From Artemisia argyi (lineage: Eukaryota > Streptophyta > Magnoliopsida > Asterales > Asteraceae): a stretch of 64,000 nt of DNA. The stretch spans positions 165,290,333 through 165,354,332 of the forward strand of contig CM060681.1 of NCBI GenBank assembly GCA_030686995.1. Reading direction: 5' to 3'. Under the pieces are notes generated by a model, which made no database searches, was not told the DNA's origin, and saw only the letters and a list, made by a program, of their open reading frames with translations. This document shows, piece after piece, positions 45,301 to 57,682 of the stretch (position 1 is its first letter; the number at the start of each line of letters is the position of its first letter). Position numbers and translations under genes: made by a program.

Positions 45301-46541
45301 TCTTTTATATAATAAAGGAATTACATCATTTTAGAGTAATTTTACAAAATTAATCTTAGTGAAAAAAATTGGACCAATAGGAAAGATCAATTTTGACACA
45401 TAGGCGAAATCGAGCAATATGATTGGCCAATAAAAAGTCAAAATTAAATTGATTTTGGTCAAACTTTAATAAATTTGGTGGATAATTTGATTGAGGAAAA
45501 AAACACAGAAAAATATAGGTGTCAAATTTATGGAAAAAAAACTTAAAAAAAAAAAAGAGGAGGTAATTAATAAAACATTAGCGGTTGAATTTTAAATATA
45601 TTATATAGAGTTAAGTTTAAAATTATAAATCTCCATGTTTTTTGATAACTTTATATACTCCCTTCGTCCCAAATTAATAGTCCACGTTTCCTTTTTGGGA
45701 TGTCCCAATTTAATTGTCCACTATTAAATATAGATATGAAAGTTTGATCGAGTTTACCATATTACTCCTAATTGAGATTATTATTACAAACTTTAAAGAA
45801 TACCATAATTAATTAGTTAAAGGTAAAACTGTCATTCTACATAAAAGTAAGAAACAGAAAGCTGTAATAAATGCACTTTTCTTAAACTATGTGTTTTTTA
45901 TCGTGGGACAATTATTTTGGGACAGAGGGAGTAATAAACAAATAACCTCTTATACTTTATAATATAAACTTTGTTTACATATAAGTATTAGTATTAGCTT
46001 GAGACTTATGTCAGCTAAATAAAAGTTTATATACGGATATATTTTAACTTATAACAACGACGACGCTCGTGCTACTAAACTCACACATTTTGTACAACAT
46101 GATATCAAATATACGCGATTGTACTTATAACGACTCATATAATTATTATTTAAAGTTTATATACTGATGTCCCGAAAAACATTTTAAAAAAACTTTGCGG
46201 AGTATATTTTAACTTTATCGACGCTCATTAGGTGCTACTAAACTCGCACATTTTGTACAACATGATATCAATAGTTAAAGTTAAACAACAACAACAATAT
46301 CAACCTCAACCTCAACATTTATGTTAGCTAAACAAAGTTAAATCTTTCATCAAATAAAATTTTATACAAGATATTAATAGATATTAATAAATATATAATG
46401 ACAAACTCATGCATATTTATTAGTTCTACTTATATCACAATTTTCACGGGTAAATTCTTATATGTTCATATAATAAACTAAAATTTTAAAATAAATTTGA
46501 TTTATGTGTAAACTCCGTGCGTGCACGAGACCTATAACTAC
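45301..46541 (+). mobile_element. Helitron remnant, non-autonomous (1.24 kb)
   Basis: TCTTTTATATAATAAAGG start; the end has the CGTGC-GT-GCACG hairpin (46516-46527) then cctataaCTAC, one base off CTAG. Contains a Stowaway and a partial internal duplication (gctactaaactc-cacatttt at 46070 and 46230). No coding region. Confidence 0.65.
45658..45931. mobile_element. Stowaway-like MITE (274 bp), absent from copy B
   Basis: CTCCCTTCGTCCC / GGGACAGAGGGAG ends with TA duplication. The empty site in copy B is ttttagaTAataaac (TA at 58728-58729). Confidence 0.92.
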
Positions 46542-46848
46542 TTTTATGATTATGCCTTTTATGATAAAATAATTTCACAGATGTACTTATAGTTTGAACG
46601 ATTTCAATAAAGCATTTTTAGATGGTTTAATAGAAAAATTCAATACTTTTTTAAATAATAATGTTAAATTTTGTGTTGTCGTACGCAACTAATAATCACA
46701 AAACTAAAAATCTTTGTATGTACAATGAATGATCCAATACTTAAAACGGGCTTCTAATATATTGTTGGGCTTATTTTAAGTAAAATGATCAGATTGTATC
46801 ATCCGGTAAAATAGTTGTATTTTTTAGTGAGTGTGTGATTTAAGAAAA
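46542..46848. other. Spacer, nothing recognised
   Basis: AT-rich sequence between the Helitron and the MULE-like fold-back. Confidence 0.4.
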
Positions 46849-47106
46849 GGGATATTCATTTTAACAATCATCATATTTGTCATTGTATCTTTTCATATGT
46901 AACATATTCAAATTTTTGCTTATTTGTATACTAAACAATCATTTTTCTTTATGTGTATAGTGAAAACATGTGATAACCATTTTACCCTGTGAATTTGCGA
47001 AAATTGCATCAACCGTCCCTAGGATAAATTACATAAATGGGCCCGGTGGGTTAGCGAAAATTACATCACCGTCCCTATTTTTTTATGCTTTAGACCCGTT
47101 AGGTTT

Positions 47107-48295
47107 TTACATTTTTATACGTTTTCATACATTTTCATCCGTTTTTATCTGTTTTCGTCGTTTTTATATGTTTTCATCAGTTTTTTTTACATTTTCATCT
47201 GATTTTATATGTTTTTGTTCGTTTTTATACGTTTTTATCTGTTTTTATCTTTTTTCGTCCATTTTTATACGTTTTCGCCCAGTTTTATTCATTTTTATAT
47301 GTTTTCGTCGTTTTCATACGTTTTAAACCTATTTTATAGGTTTTTATCTTTTAAACCGAATTTATGTTTTAAACCGAATTTATACTTTTTCTTTCGTTTC
47401 TATATGTTTTTGTCTGTTTTTTTTTTCTTTTTTTCGTTCGTTTTCATACATTTTCGTCTGGTTTTATATGTTTTCATATGGTTTTATACGTTTTCTTCCA
47501 TTTTAATAAGTTTTTAAACATTTTCGTCCCTTTGTATACATTTTCTTCCATTCTTATTAGTTTTCGTTCGTTTTCTTTCGTTTTCCAATGTTTTGGTCAT
47601 ATTTATACGTTTTCTTATGCTTTCATCCGTTTTGGTACGTTTTTGTCCATTTTGATACTTTTTCTTACATTTTCGTATGTATGAAAACAGAAACAAAAAC
47701 GTATAAGAACGTATGAAAACATAAGAAAAACGTATAAAAAGTATAAAACGGACGAAAACATATAAAAACGGACGAAAATTTATAAAAACGGACGAAACAG
47801 ATAAAATCTGATGAAAACGTTCAAAAACGGAAAACACATAAAAAGCATATAAAATGGATGAAAACGTATAAAAATGGATGAAACGTGTAAAAAACAGACA
47901 AAAATGGACAAAACGTATAAAAGCGTATAAAAACGGACGAAAACGTATAAAAATGGACGCAACAAATAAAAAACGGACGAAAACGTAAAAAACATATGTA
48001 AACGTATAAAACAGACGAAAACATATAAAAACTGACGAAAATAGATAAAAGCTGATGGAGACGTATAAAAACAGATAAAAAACGTATAAAAACGGATGAA
48101 AACATATAAAAACGGACGAAAACGTATAAAAACTAACAAAAACGTATAAAAACTGACGAAAATCGGACATAAACATATAAAACCGTATAAAAATGGACGA
48201 GACGTATAACAAACGGACGATGATTTGAAAACATATAAAAACGGATGAAAACAGATGAAAGCATATAAAAACGGTTAAAAACAGATGGATAAAAA
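47107..48295. repeat. Inverted minisatellite core (1.2 kb)
   Basis: 47107-47690 is degenerate tandem cgtttttatacgttttcatc units; 47690-48295 is the reverse complement type (aaaacggacgaaaacgtata). Long Phe/Tyr/Ser-rich frames across it are repeat artefacts. Confidence 0.95.
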
Positions 48296-48300
48296 TATTA

Positions 48301-48555
48301 CTCCCTCCATCCCAAATTTATTGTCAACTATTGACTTTTTTAGTTTTTCTTCTTCAACTTTGACCTTAAATATTTTTGTAGGTGTTACATAATATTTGAT
48401 GCAAAATATATAAATGGATTGAGTTTTAAGTGTACTTTTTAATGGTATAATTTTTCATCAAGTATTATATAATAAAAAATATATATTTATGGTAAAAGTT
48501 GAATCAGTTTGACTTTAAAAATTTTAACTGGACAATAATTTTGGGACGGATGGAG
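48301..48555. mobile_element. Stowaway-like MITE (255 bp)
   Basis: CTCCCTCCATCCC / GGGACGGATGGAG with TA duplication, inserted in the right arm of the fold-back. Confidence 0.9.
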
Positions 48556-48821
48556 TAAAAACATTTAAGGACGGTGGATGCAATTTTCTCCAAACGACAG
48601 TGACCATTTATGTAATTTACCCTAGAGACGGTGGATGCAATTTTTGCAAACCCAAAAGGATCATTTATATCAGTTGCAAAGGTAAAATGGTCATCACAAA
48701 TTTTCACTGCATACATAAAGACAAAAATGGTAGTTTCCTACACAAATAAACTAAATTTTTAATATGTTACACATCAAAAGATATAGTGGCAAGTATGATG
48801 ATTTTTAAAATGATTAACCCC

Positions 48822-49446
48822 AGAAATATTAATTGTAAGTGTTGTATAAATTTGTTTGTGCTTAATTTAAATTATTGTAAATAGTGTTTTTTAATTGTAA
48901 TGCTTAAAATGTATTTATAGAAATTTTAAAAATTAATTAGGAGGGAAGTGCTAATCTCTATTATAGGTTGTATAGATGTGTTAAAATTTTATATGAGTTG
49001 AAATTTTTCTCCCCTATTTTTGTAACTTTCATTTTTTACTTTGTTAAGAGTTAATACAAATTGAACGCAGTTCAAACTGTTCAATCCATTTGGTTTTTAA
49101 TGAACCTAGCTTGTTATGTTCAACCAATTTTCTTTTTAGACTAAGTTTGTATGCATTAAAAGTTATATATAATTCAAACACAAATCATACAAGCATAGAA
49201 GGACGAAAAGAATATATAACGACATTGAGCCAGGATGTGTAGGTTCTTGTAAAAGCTCAACTGGTTTCCAAACCATCTAGTCAAAGTAGGCCGCACAAGA
49301 AACAAAAAAAAAAACATATAACCGGACCAAACCGCAACCAAGCAATACTTGCTTTTGGCTACTAACACATTTGTAATTCTTTCCACCCCGAGCATGTCAG
49401 AGTTGTAGTTCATGACCATTAAAATTTAAGGCACACAAGGTCAACA
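48822..49446. other. Spacer before copy B, nothing recognised
   Basis: AT-rich; an 81-codon minus ORF (49174-49419) has no family features. Confidence 0.4.
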
Positions 49447-49862
49447 TTTATGAATACTTTTTAAGAAGCAGCGCCCCCGCATACTTGACGATACTTTCTT
49501 GGCATCTTGCAATGTTTTCTTACAGTTAGAAGTGCTATCAGATTCTTTGATAAACTAGCTTTCCTTGGCTTCCGACTATAAAATGAAGAATAGGAACTGT
49601 ATTTAACCTTTTTTTTATAGAGAAGAATGCATGTCAACCAACAGATTTACTAATAAAGTTAATTCATAGCTTTTGTGGAGTTTGCTAAAGTTGATCGAGT
49701 ACGGAGTATCGGTTATTGAGAGCTCGAATATAAGGCACATAATGAGCTCAAAATACACTACAAGCTGAACTCGAGCGTAGAAGGGCTTGGCTAAGCTTTT
49801 TTAAGCATTGTGTAGTATGTAATTCTATATAAATAAATATACAATTAGTGTATGCAAATTTA

Positions 49863-50208
49863 GGGATAATTTCAAAAATACCCCGATTGCCTTTTCCCAA
49901 GGGCTGAGACTATCTAGACAACATCTTTTGTGTTTCCTTATCTAGAATAGGGCAACCAGTACTTTTTGGGCAACTAAAATCTGCAAGTGAGAAGTGTGAC
50001 TTTACGAATTATAAGGCATGGACAACTTGTGTACTTTTTGGGCAACTAATGTACTTTTTGGGCAACTGACGGCCTTCATGTCGGGCAAGTGGCGATGGTT
50101 AGCTAAGTACTGGTTGCCCAGGGCAACTGGTCTAGATAATGAAACACAAAAGATGTCATGTAGATAATCTCAGCCCTTGGGCAACCGGAGTATTTTTGGA
50201 ATTATCCC
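49863..50208. mobile_element. MULE-type MITE, copy B (346 bp)
   Basis: Cleaner ends than copy A: GGGATAATTTCAAAAATACC and GTATTTTTGGAATTATCCC; flanks gcaaattta / gcaaattaa. Confidence 0.87.
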
Positions 50209-50383
50209 GCAAATTAATGATGTTGTTGTCAACGTTAACTACTTTAAACTTTTGTTCTTTTATTCTTTTTTTTTCTTTTTTCTTAAATAAATAGTATAGT
50301 TTTTAACTTATGGTCAAGTTTCATGGTGGTTATTATAGATATCTTTAAAATGTTTTTTTTTTTAATTATTTATTTATTTATTG

Positions 50384-50422
<39 letters not shown>

Positions 50423-50424
50423 TA

Positions 50425-50485
<61 letters not shown>

Positions 50486-51413
50486 TATATGTATCTTAAC
50501 TAAATATAAAGCTTAGAAAGATACAGTTTGCATAGACCTTTTTTTATGAACGGCATTAGCATATATAAATAAGACTACATTAGCAAGAAGCTAGAAAAGT
50601 TACAAAAAAGAGGAAATAGCATTACAAGGGTTACATATCCAATCAATCCGCTTAATGGGGACTTTCTTTTGTCTACTAGAGCACCAAGTAAATGATGATA
50701 GTTTGAATCATCAAGGATGAGCTTGTTGGGTTGTTTTGATGCTAAAGTCATATCATTATAGTTTGCATAGACCGAGAACATTATTGTGTGATGAAACATA
50801 TATGTTAATAAGGAAGTTCTTATGTGTGGTTCTATGACTAATGTTTGGTTTCCTATAATGTGTTTGTTAAACGCCAGAGAACCCGCAAATGCCACCCCTC
50901 AAGAATCAAGTGAATGATATTTATAGTTAAACGATTACATGGAAACAAGTAAAATACAATACAAGTCCCTATACTATGACTCTTAATAAGATAAAACTAA
51001 TTTAGTAAATAACAAAACTTTTGAGACTAACATGTTGGATCCATCTTGTTTTAGATCTTCAAAAAGAGGCAATTTCAGTGGAAAAGATTCATTCACACTT
51101 GAAACAAAACATGAAAATGAACACTATAAAATACGGAGACTTGTACGGTTTTGTTAGAGATCATTTATCCAATGAAATAGATAGCGAGACCGCGACTGAC
51201 TACTCATAACTCTCCTTAGGTTGTGAAGAAAGCATAACACATGTAAAGCCACATGTAGTACCTACAAGGATGGAACATATAAGTGGTCGAGGGGGGTTGT
51301 GGCCCCTCCAAAAATTTTAACCCTATGTACATTTTGTAGCAGTTTATTTATAGTTTTAATAATATTTAATACAAAAATTTCAGCGTTGAGTATATCGCTC
51401 CGCCTAAATTAAA
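50209..51413. other. Copy B-only insertion region with (ATT)n microsatellite
   Basis: From about 50357 this has no match in copy A. Holds an ATT/TTA microsatellite (about 50381-50485) and about 900 bp of unknown DNA. A minus ORF at 50575-50895 (GSLAFNKHIIGNQTLVIEPH, hydrophobic C-terminus) could be a fragment of a membrane-protein gene; not identified. Confidence 0.6.
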
Positions 51414-51415
51414 TA

Positions 51416-51670
51416 CTACCTCCGTCCCATAAAAACTGTCAAGTTTGACTTTTCAAAGTCAAACTGGTTAAACTTTGACCTTATTTATTTTTTTGGTTAT
51501 TATATAATACTTGATGTAAAATATATGAATAGATTGAGTTTTAAGTGTATTTTTCATTGGTATAATTTTTCATCAAATATTATATAACACGTAAAAAATA
51601 TTTACTGTCAAAGTTGAACCAGTTTGACTTTGAAAAGTCAAACTGGACAGTTTTTATGGGACGGAGGGAG
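51416..51670. mobile_element. Stowaway-like MITE (255 bp), identical to 13337-13591
   Basis: TA target duplication at 51414-51415 and 51671-51672. I found no difference from the first copy over 255 bases. Confidence 0.93.
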
Positions 51671-52753
51671 TACTTTACAAGTTCCGTCTCTGAGTACCTA
51701 ATGTTGCCCTTGTATTATGTTGTACCGAGCATTGCCTCCCTTGTAATGTCTTGCCTTGGTCATGGGTAAAGATGGGCGGAGATTGTGGCATATAACTTAA
51801 CACCACGTTTTGATTTTGGGTAAAAAAAAATTACATGCGTACATATAGTGTTGCAATGCTTCGCAAGTGCTTCACATTTTGATCACAATCAAAATTTTAC
51901 CCATTGACAACATTTTTTGGTACTCGGTACATTTGGCTCGTAAAAACAAGGAATATTATTTTTCGTAACGATTTCATAATGTCTCATACTTGCCACCGTG
52001 TGTTCATCTATTTGCATTTGGCAGGTTGAAGAACCATGATTTCCATCATGTGTTCATCGATTTGCATTTTGAGTCAAGAACCCAGCAAGTGTAATTTTTT
52101 CAATTTTTTTTTTTTTTTTTTTGTACGACCCCAATAGTATATTTATGCTACTTTCTTTATGGTAAAAATTTAGTTTAGCCCAAAATTAATTTTTGTGAGG
52201 CAAATTTTTACATAACCTCCCAAAAATATTTTTGCAACATCATCCCGAAAATCATAGGTCCGTCTTGGTCATCATAATCAATATGTTATACTAATAAACC
52301 GGTGTGTCAACAAGTTCAACTATAATCATATTACCAAGTTTTACATTTTCAAACTAAGTTACTAAATCTAAATATGTATGGGTTAAAAGGAAAACATAAG
52401 TAGCTCTAAAGGTCAAATTTAGCAAAACGCTATAATTGTTAGCCAATATTATAGTGACATGTGGCAAAATGCAGTGTACCAAATGTTAAAGGGTTTATGA
52501 GAGTCATTTATATCTTTTTTTATTTCATGTTTTAAGAGCTAACCCTCAAGTCCTCAACTACCCAACCCTAACCCACTGTATGGTTTAGGGTTTCCTCCAA
52601 ATTAATTACCACAAGGTGATTGCAATCAAGGTATCAATCTGCAAATCTTTTATGGTGGTTTTCTGATTGATCTATGTTTGCTATTTCAAAATTGTTGTAC
52701 TTTTTATTAATTTTGTTTATCCAGTAAGAACTGTTTATCCTTCCTACTTAGAA
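51671..52753 (+). other. F-box gene upstream region (B)
   Basis: Collinear with copy A. 5' UTR-like ctaaccctcaagtcctcaac at about 52540, and a possible 5' UTR intron ending ttatccag about 30 bases before the start codon. Confidence 0.55.
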
Positions 52754-54019
52754 ATGGATGGAGGTTTTAATAAACAACTTCCTAATGACTCTTGGGATTT
52801 GATCTTTAAGAAGCTAGACTCAAATGTGGATCGAAACTCTTTTGGCCTAACATGTCACAATTTTCTTGATATTCAAAGTTCAAGTTATAAAAGCTTGAAA
52901 TTGGGATGCTCAAACGAGTCAAATTGCTCCACTCATGTTAATATTCATGATTCCGTTCTCAATGAAAATCTCTTCAACCGTTTTACCCAATTAGAGTCGC
53001 TGTCTTTGGGCACTTGCCTTCATATTAAGGATTCGGGTCTAACACCATTTGTAAAATATGGGTCTAAATTGCTTTCTCTAAATCTTGATTTTTGTTATCA
53101 TGTCACCGACATAGGACTTACTTTGGTTGCAGGTAGCTGCCCATTGTTATCCGTTATCAGCCTTGCTAAATGCTCTATCACCGATTGTGGATTAGAAATC
53201 TTAACCAAATTGTGTAAGTCATTAAAAGAAGTGAATCTTGCTTGGTGCACAAACATAACTGACCGTGGAATTTTGTCTCTCAACAAAAACTCTCGTCAAC
53301 TTAGATCACTCAACATAACCTGTCGCAGTAAAATTGTTGGTTTAACCTTCCAAGGGTTTTCTCCAACCCTGGCTTGTTTGGAAGCCGCGAATTGTGTGCT
53401 TGGTTATACAGGTATTACTGAAATTTTAAGTGGAGGCGGTCTCGAGCATTTAAACCTTTCTTATCTTAATTTTAGTAAGTTTAATTCGAGCCACAAACTG
53501 GCTACATTTATTGGAATAGGATTTGCGGCTAATCTTAGATTCCTTAACCTAGTTTTGTGCCCGTTTGTTGAGGATAGCGTTATAATTGCAATTTCAAAAG
53601 GGTGTCCATTGCTGCAAGAATGGAACCTATCTTGTTGTGGCAAGATCGGGATTTCTGGTTGGGAGGCAATTGGATATTATTGTCAGAATTTGGAGATACT
53701 TCATGTAAGTTATTGTTTTGAACTTTGTGATAGAGGATTACTCGCTTCGGGTAATGGTTGCAAACGCCTCTTAGTGATATACCTGAAAAACTGCTTAAAA
53801 GTCACTGCATCTGGGCTCCACCGGTTTAAAGTATACAGAGAGGATGTTGAAATCAAAGAGGAAGTATGGCTGACAGGGATTTCCCCAAATGAGGAATTTA
53901 TATCTGATGATGTGGAAATTGCATCTGATGGCGCGGAATTTGAATCAGATGACGCGGAATTTATATCTGATGGCGCAGAATTTGTATCGGACGATGAGCC
54001 GGAGTTTGTACCATTTTAA
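52754..54019 (+). CDS. F-box/LRR-repeat protein (FBL12-like), intact
   Basis: 421 residues. Start at 52754 (MDGGFNKQLPNDSWDLIFKK), although the frame is open to 52667. F-box about residues 8-48 with DRNSFGLTCHNFLDIQ, the wording I recall for Arabidopsis FBL12 and relatives. Then Cys-type LRRs (about 75-360), for example SLSLGTCLHIKDSGL, VNLAWCTNITDRGI, LHVSYCFELCDRGL. F-box proteins bring substrates, bound by the LRRs, to the SKP1-cullin ubiquitin ligase. The C-terminus (about 380-421) is an unusual acidic repeat of EFxSDD/EFxSDG units. Copy A is a pseudogene, so only this copy can work. Confidence 0.9.
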   Translation: MDGGFNKQLPNDSWDLIFKKLDSNVDRNSFGLTCHNFLDIQSSSYKSLKLGCSNESNCSTHVNIHDSVLNENLFNRFTQLESLSLGTCLHIKDSGLTPFVKYGSKLLSLNLDFCYHVTDIGLTLVAGSCPLLSVISLAKCSITDCGLEILTKLCKSLKEVNLAWCTNITDRGILSLNKNSRQLRSLNITCRSKIVGLTFQGFSPTLACLEAANCVLGYTGITEILSGGGLEHLNLSYLNFSKFNSSHKLATFIGIGFAANLRFLNLVLCPFVEDSVIIAISKGCPLLQEWNLSCCGKIGISGWEAIGYYCQNLEILHVSYCFELCDRGLLASGNGCKRLLVIYLKNCLKVTASGLHRFKVYREDVEIKEEVWLTGISPNEEFISDDVEIASDGAEFESDDAEFISDGAEFVSDDEPEFVPF

Positions 54020-54869
54020 GTAGAAGGAGATTCAGCTGTGTTGTTTACTTGCTCTGAAAACTTGAAAGACTGTATGTATCTTTCTTTATTAATCCTTAGT
54101 ACTTGTGTAACTCCCATATTGGAGAATAAAATAAGACATCATGAAACTTATTACTTGTGTAACCTCGAACGGGAGGAAATTGTGAAACTTAACATTGTTG
54201 TGTGTTTGTTTTAATGTATGCAACAGACTGTAATGCATTTACAGCTTTGTTTGTCCAGTTTTTTTGTTTAAATCTCATATTTCTATATCATCATATAAAT
54301 TATCAAGAATTATCTTTTCAAGAGTAACTTCCCCCAAAATGGAGACCAAAGACCCGTGCCTCGATCTCTTATGTGCGACATCTAAGGGACATGTTCATAT
54401 AGAGATTCCCATCGGTCTAATTCCACAGCTTATATGACGAAGGCCGAGGAAGTAGGTGTGGCGTTAATAAAGCTACTGGGCGACAGGGGACACCATTTTC
54501 TCTATAAGAGGTCAGATCTTATTATTATCTTTTTCTAATTTTAATCATGCCAGTAACAATGTAAAAGCTCGCGACATAACTCAAAACTGATGCACTAAGT
54601 CGAACATATATTAATTAATGAATCACTCTGTTCGGACACAGCATTGAATACATAAATTGAACAAGTATGATGAACCTGAAACCATTGACATACATAAATT
54701 GAACAAGTATGATGAACCTGAAACCATTGACATACATAAATTGAACAAGTATGATGAACCTGAAACCATTGACATGGCTATGTACTTTGCTAGAGTAAGC
54801 AAGCAAAGTGGGAAAAAACATAAGTACTTGGCGATGATGCTACCAAAACATAGAACTCGTTTGATGTTA
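54020..54869. other. Intergenic between F-box gene and laccase pseudogene (B)
   Basis: F-box 3' region with tatgtatctttctttatta and gagaataaaataag poly(A)-like words. 54650-54775 is the 42-bp tandem repeat, three copies. Confidence 0.8.
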
Positions 54870-56134
54870 TTAACACTCAGGCAGATCGGATGGTGGAGGT
54901 AGCAGCGTCTCTGATTCCCCTACTCCATTTTCAACGATAAAAGCCATTGCAAAACCCCAAGCAAGATGAGTATCAATGTGACAATGCAACTGCCAAACTC
55001 ATGTAAATATCCCGTAATTAATTTCATGTTTTATGTTAAAATTTTATGATCTAAAAGATAAAGATTCTTTATTCCTGTCGGAGGTTCATAACTCAATTTT
55101 TGTTTTTCTGGATTTCACCTTAAATAGAAAATCGATCATAATCTAGAAGAGATAGATTGTAGCTAATTTTATTAAAGAATTATAAATTTATGTGTGTTTG
55201 CCTAGATTGCGTCTTACAAGAAAATCATAATCATGATAATCTATAAAAGATGATATACTGAAACTTCAATTATCTTGTAAACATTCATATTTAGATGTCG
55301 GTATAATTTTAACTGGATTATCCGCTACAAATCTGAGAGCAGCCCATCCTCAGCTCCAACAGGAAGATCGATTGTATTTCTTTGTGGTGGATCAGCAAGG
55401 TTAAAGTTAGCGGTATCTCGTGGCAGATTAAAACACCAAAACCTTGACCAACTATGTAGAAATGGTATCCATGAAGATGAACAGGATGATCCTCAGTCGA
55501 AAAGATAGAAGTATCTTGAAGAATATAATCTGCACACCTGTCTTGAACCAAACTGTGTAAAGTCTCATTTCATTAACCGGCTGCCCCAACCCACGAGGTA
55601 CATTACCAGTGTAATCGAATTGCAAAGGTGAACAGGTGGAAAATCTGGTGTGTAAATATTAGGAATCTTTTGTGTATAAGCTTGAAGTAAAGACACTCGG
55701 TTTGGTAGTACAGATGATACATTGTTCATACTAGCACCAAACCATGTGTTATTAGGCCCTTGGCATGTAGGTCCAGGAGTACAGTTAAAAACCCAAACCC
55801 CATTGTGAAAAATAATTTTTCGTTAGTTTTAGTAGGGATCGCTACTTTACCTGGGATCTTTATTCAATTATAAAATGCACTGACTGTGTTAGTGTCATTG
55901 TAGGCAGGAAGTTGTGGTAAAATTGGTTGTGAAGTGGCAGATGGGGCATTTTGAGCAGTTGCATATGCTCTTGCAGCCATGTAGTAACGACCGGGCTGTA
56001 GGTCAGCAGTAAGGAGGATGTCCGTGGTTTGACTGGGCCCCACCATGATGACATTGGATGTAAATTGCTTGGTGTAAACAGCATCCGCGGCGACAACAGT
56101 TAGTTTGTGGTTAGCGACGCTGAAAAAGAGTTGT

Positions 56135-56155
56135 TGATTGAGTGCAGCATTGATG
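56135..56155 (-). promoter_or_regulatory. miR397-like target site in laccase pseudogene B
   Basis: Identical to the site in copy A: two positions differ from full miR397 complementarity. Confidence 0.6.
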
Positions 56156-57447
56156 ACCCTTAGAACAGTATCTTCTATGTTTACTGTGTAAGTTTCGTGG
56201 TACCTAGTAAAAGCAAGTTTTTTGATATTCAAAACTGATGAAAATTCATCAAAATGAATTTCATTCTTAGGTGGACTATAATTAGTACCTTGGCTGGAGC
56301 ATCAGAAAAGATAGATCACCAGGTTGCCCGTTAATAGTGATAGCATCTGATATGTTAGGAGCTGCGCCTCTGAACAGTTCTTATCATAGCACACTGATCA
56401 CTTTCCGGTCCCACCATTCACCTATTTCATCATCAACAACGAACAGATAACTTCATTAAATCAGAAAATGGTACTAGTATATATTTTGCATAAAATATCA
56501 ACGTGTTTTCTTAATTTTTCTTGTTTTAGTCATCATACTAGCTTTGTACATCTAATTACTATCTTAGTTTTATATGTTGCGAAAAAAATAACATCAAAAA
56601 CCTGCTTTCTAAATCAAGTTTCTTTTTATATAAAAATGTTAGATTATATACAATGTTAAGTTTTATATGAGAATATTGAGAAACACGGGTTACTAAATGA
56701 CCCAAACATTAGACAGCCATCTGCTAGTGACTCACATGTACAAAAGAAGTGCGTAATGTGGAACACAAAAGATGAGAAACTAGTTATACGTTATGCAAAA
56801 ATTTACAAATATGTAAACGCGTTAGAGATTTGAAATAAATATCCATAGAAGAGATTCAACGTAAGGACTCTGTACCTAGGATATAACAGGAAATTCGACT
56901 TTGGGTGTTGGAAAGGGGTAAGATGAGCCCGACTCAGGGCAGATAACAAGTGCAGCATAGACCATAGCTCGTAGCCATTGGCTATGAGCATGCCACTGCA
57001 ATGTTCCCCCTTGGTCTTGTATGTGTAACTTCCTCCGGGCTGGATATGGCATTGGGTCACAAATTCAGGCCCATCGGGTCAAGGGTCTCGCAGTTGGCGT
57101 GACCCATGCCTGAAAATTACAATAAACCATTAAGGGTGTGTGGTACATGACTATCGGAATTAATCAATCACAATCATATGCATTGCAAATGTTTGGTTGA
57201 CGGATATGGGAATGAAGGTATGAAAGTATGGTCATAGAACCATAGTTGTGGAGATAGGTATATACACTAGAGGCGCGAGATGAAAAAATTAATGCACCAA
57301 TGTATGGTTACATTGTAAGGAGAAGCATTTTTGACTTTAAGAGCAACACTGTCCGCATTTTGTACTTCTAGAGTCGGGCCTGGAAACTGTCCATTAAAAA
57401 TAACGATTCTATGGTTTTTACATAGCCTATTAGCTGCTTGCTGTTGA

Positions 57448-57451
<4 letters not shown>

Positions 57452-57535
<84 letters not shown>
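57452..57535. repeat. (TA)n microsatellite at exon 2 acceptor of laccase pseudogene B
   Basis: Runs directly into the exon 2 sequence, so the cag acceptor seen in copy A is gone. Confidence 0.96.
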
Positions 57536-57538
<3 letters not shown>

Positions 57539-57682
57539 CAACCATCGGAATATAGATAACCTGAAAACATAGAAAGAAGGTTACTACTAATGGCATACTA
57601 TGAAGGCACAGCTATGCGTTTCTGCAAATAAGGGCAAAGGAAAGCAGAAGGCTCAGTAAGAGAGAGCCCGTGAGATCGACAT

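Larger units (their letters stand above)
46849..48821. mobile_element. MULE-like fold-back element with very long inverted arms
   Basis: Left GGGATATTCATTTTAACAATC pairs with right GATTTTTAAAATGATTAACCC. Arms stay alignable through catatgtaacatatt, gtgataaccattttacc and gaaaattgcatc-accgtc for over 200 bp, then run into an inverted low-complexity core. Flanks resemble each other (taagaaaa / cagaaata) but no clear 9-bp duplication survives. No transposase. Confidence 0.75.
54870..57682 (-). pseudogene. Laccase pseudogene, copy B
   Basis: ATG at 57682 to TAA at 54870-54872, six exons traceable. Shares with copy A the signal-peptide stop, the exon 4 stop after VINVL, the TGA after SAFYN and the deletion after GQGFG. 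Copy B keeps RYYMAARAYATAQNAP intact but changes the exon 6 start (LM to QL before HCH) and replaces the exon 2 acceptor with TA repeats. It lacks the hAT present in copy A. Confidence 0.93.

Noticed and set aside
47107..48212. Several long Phe/Tyr/Ser-rich ORFs on both strands
   Set aside because: They are readings of the cgttttTATACG minisatellite; a stop-poor repeat gives open frames in every register.
50575..50895. Membrane-protein gene
   Set aside because: A hydrophobic ORF exists but starts at a non-ATG codon and I recognise no family; mentioned only as a possible fragment.
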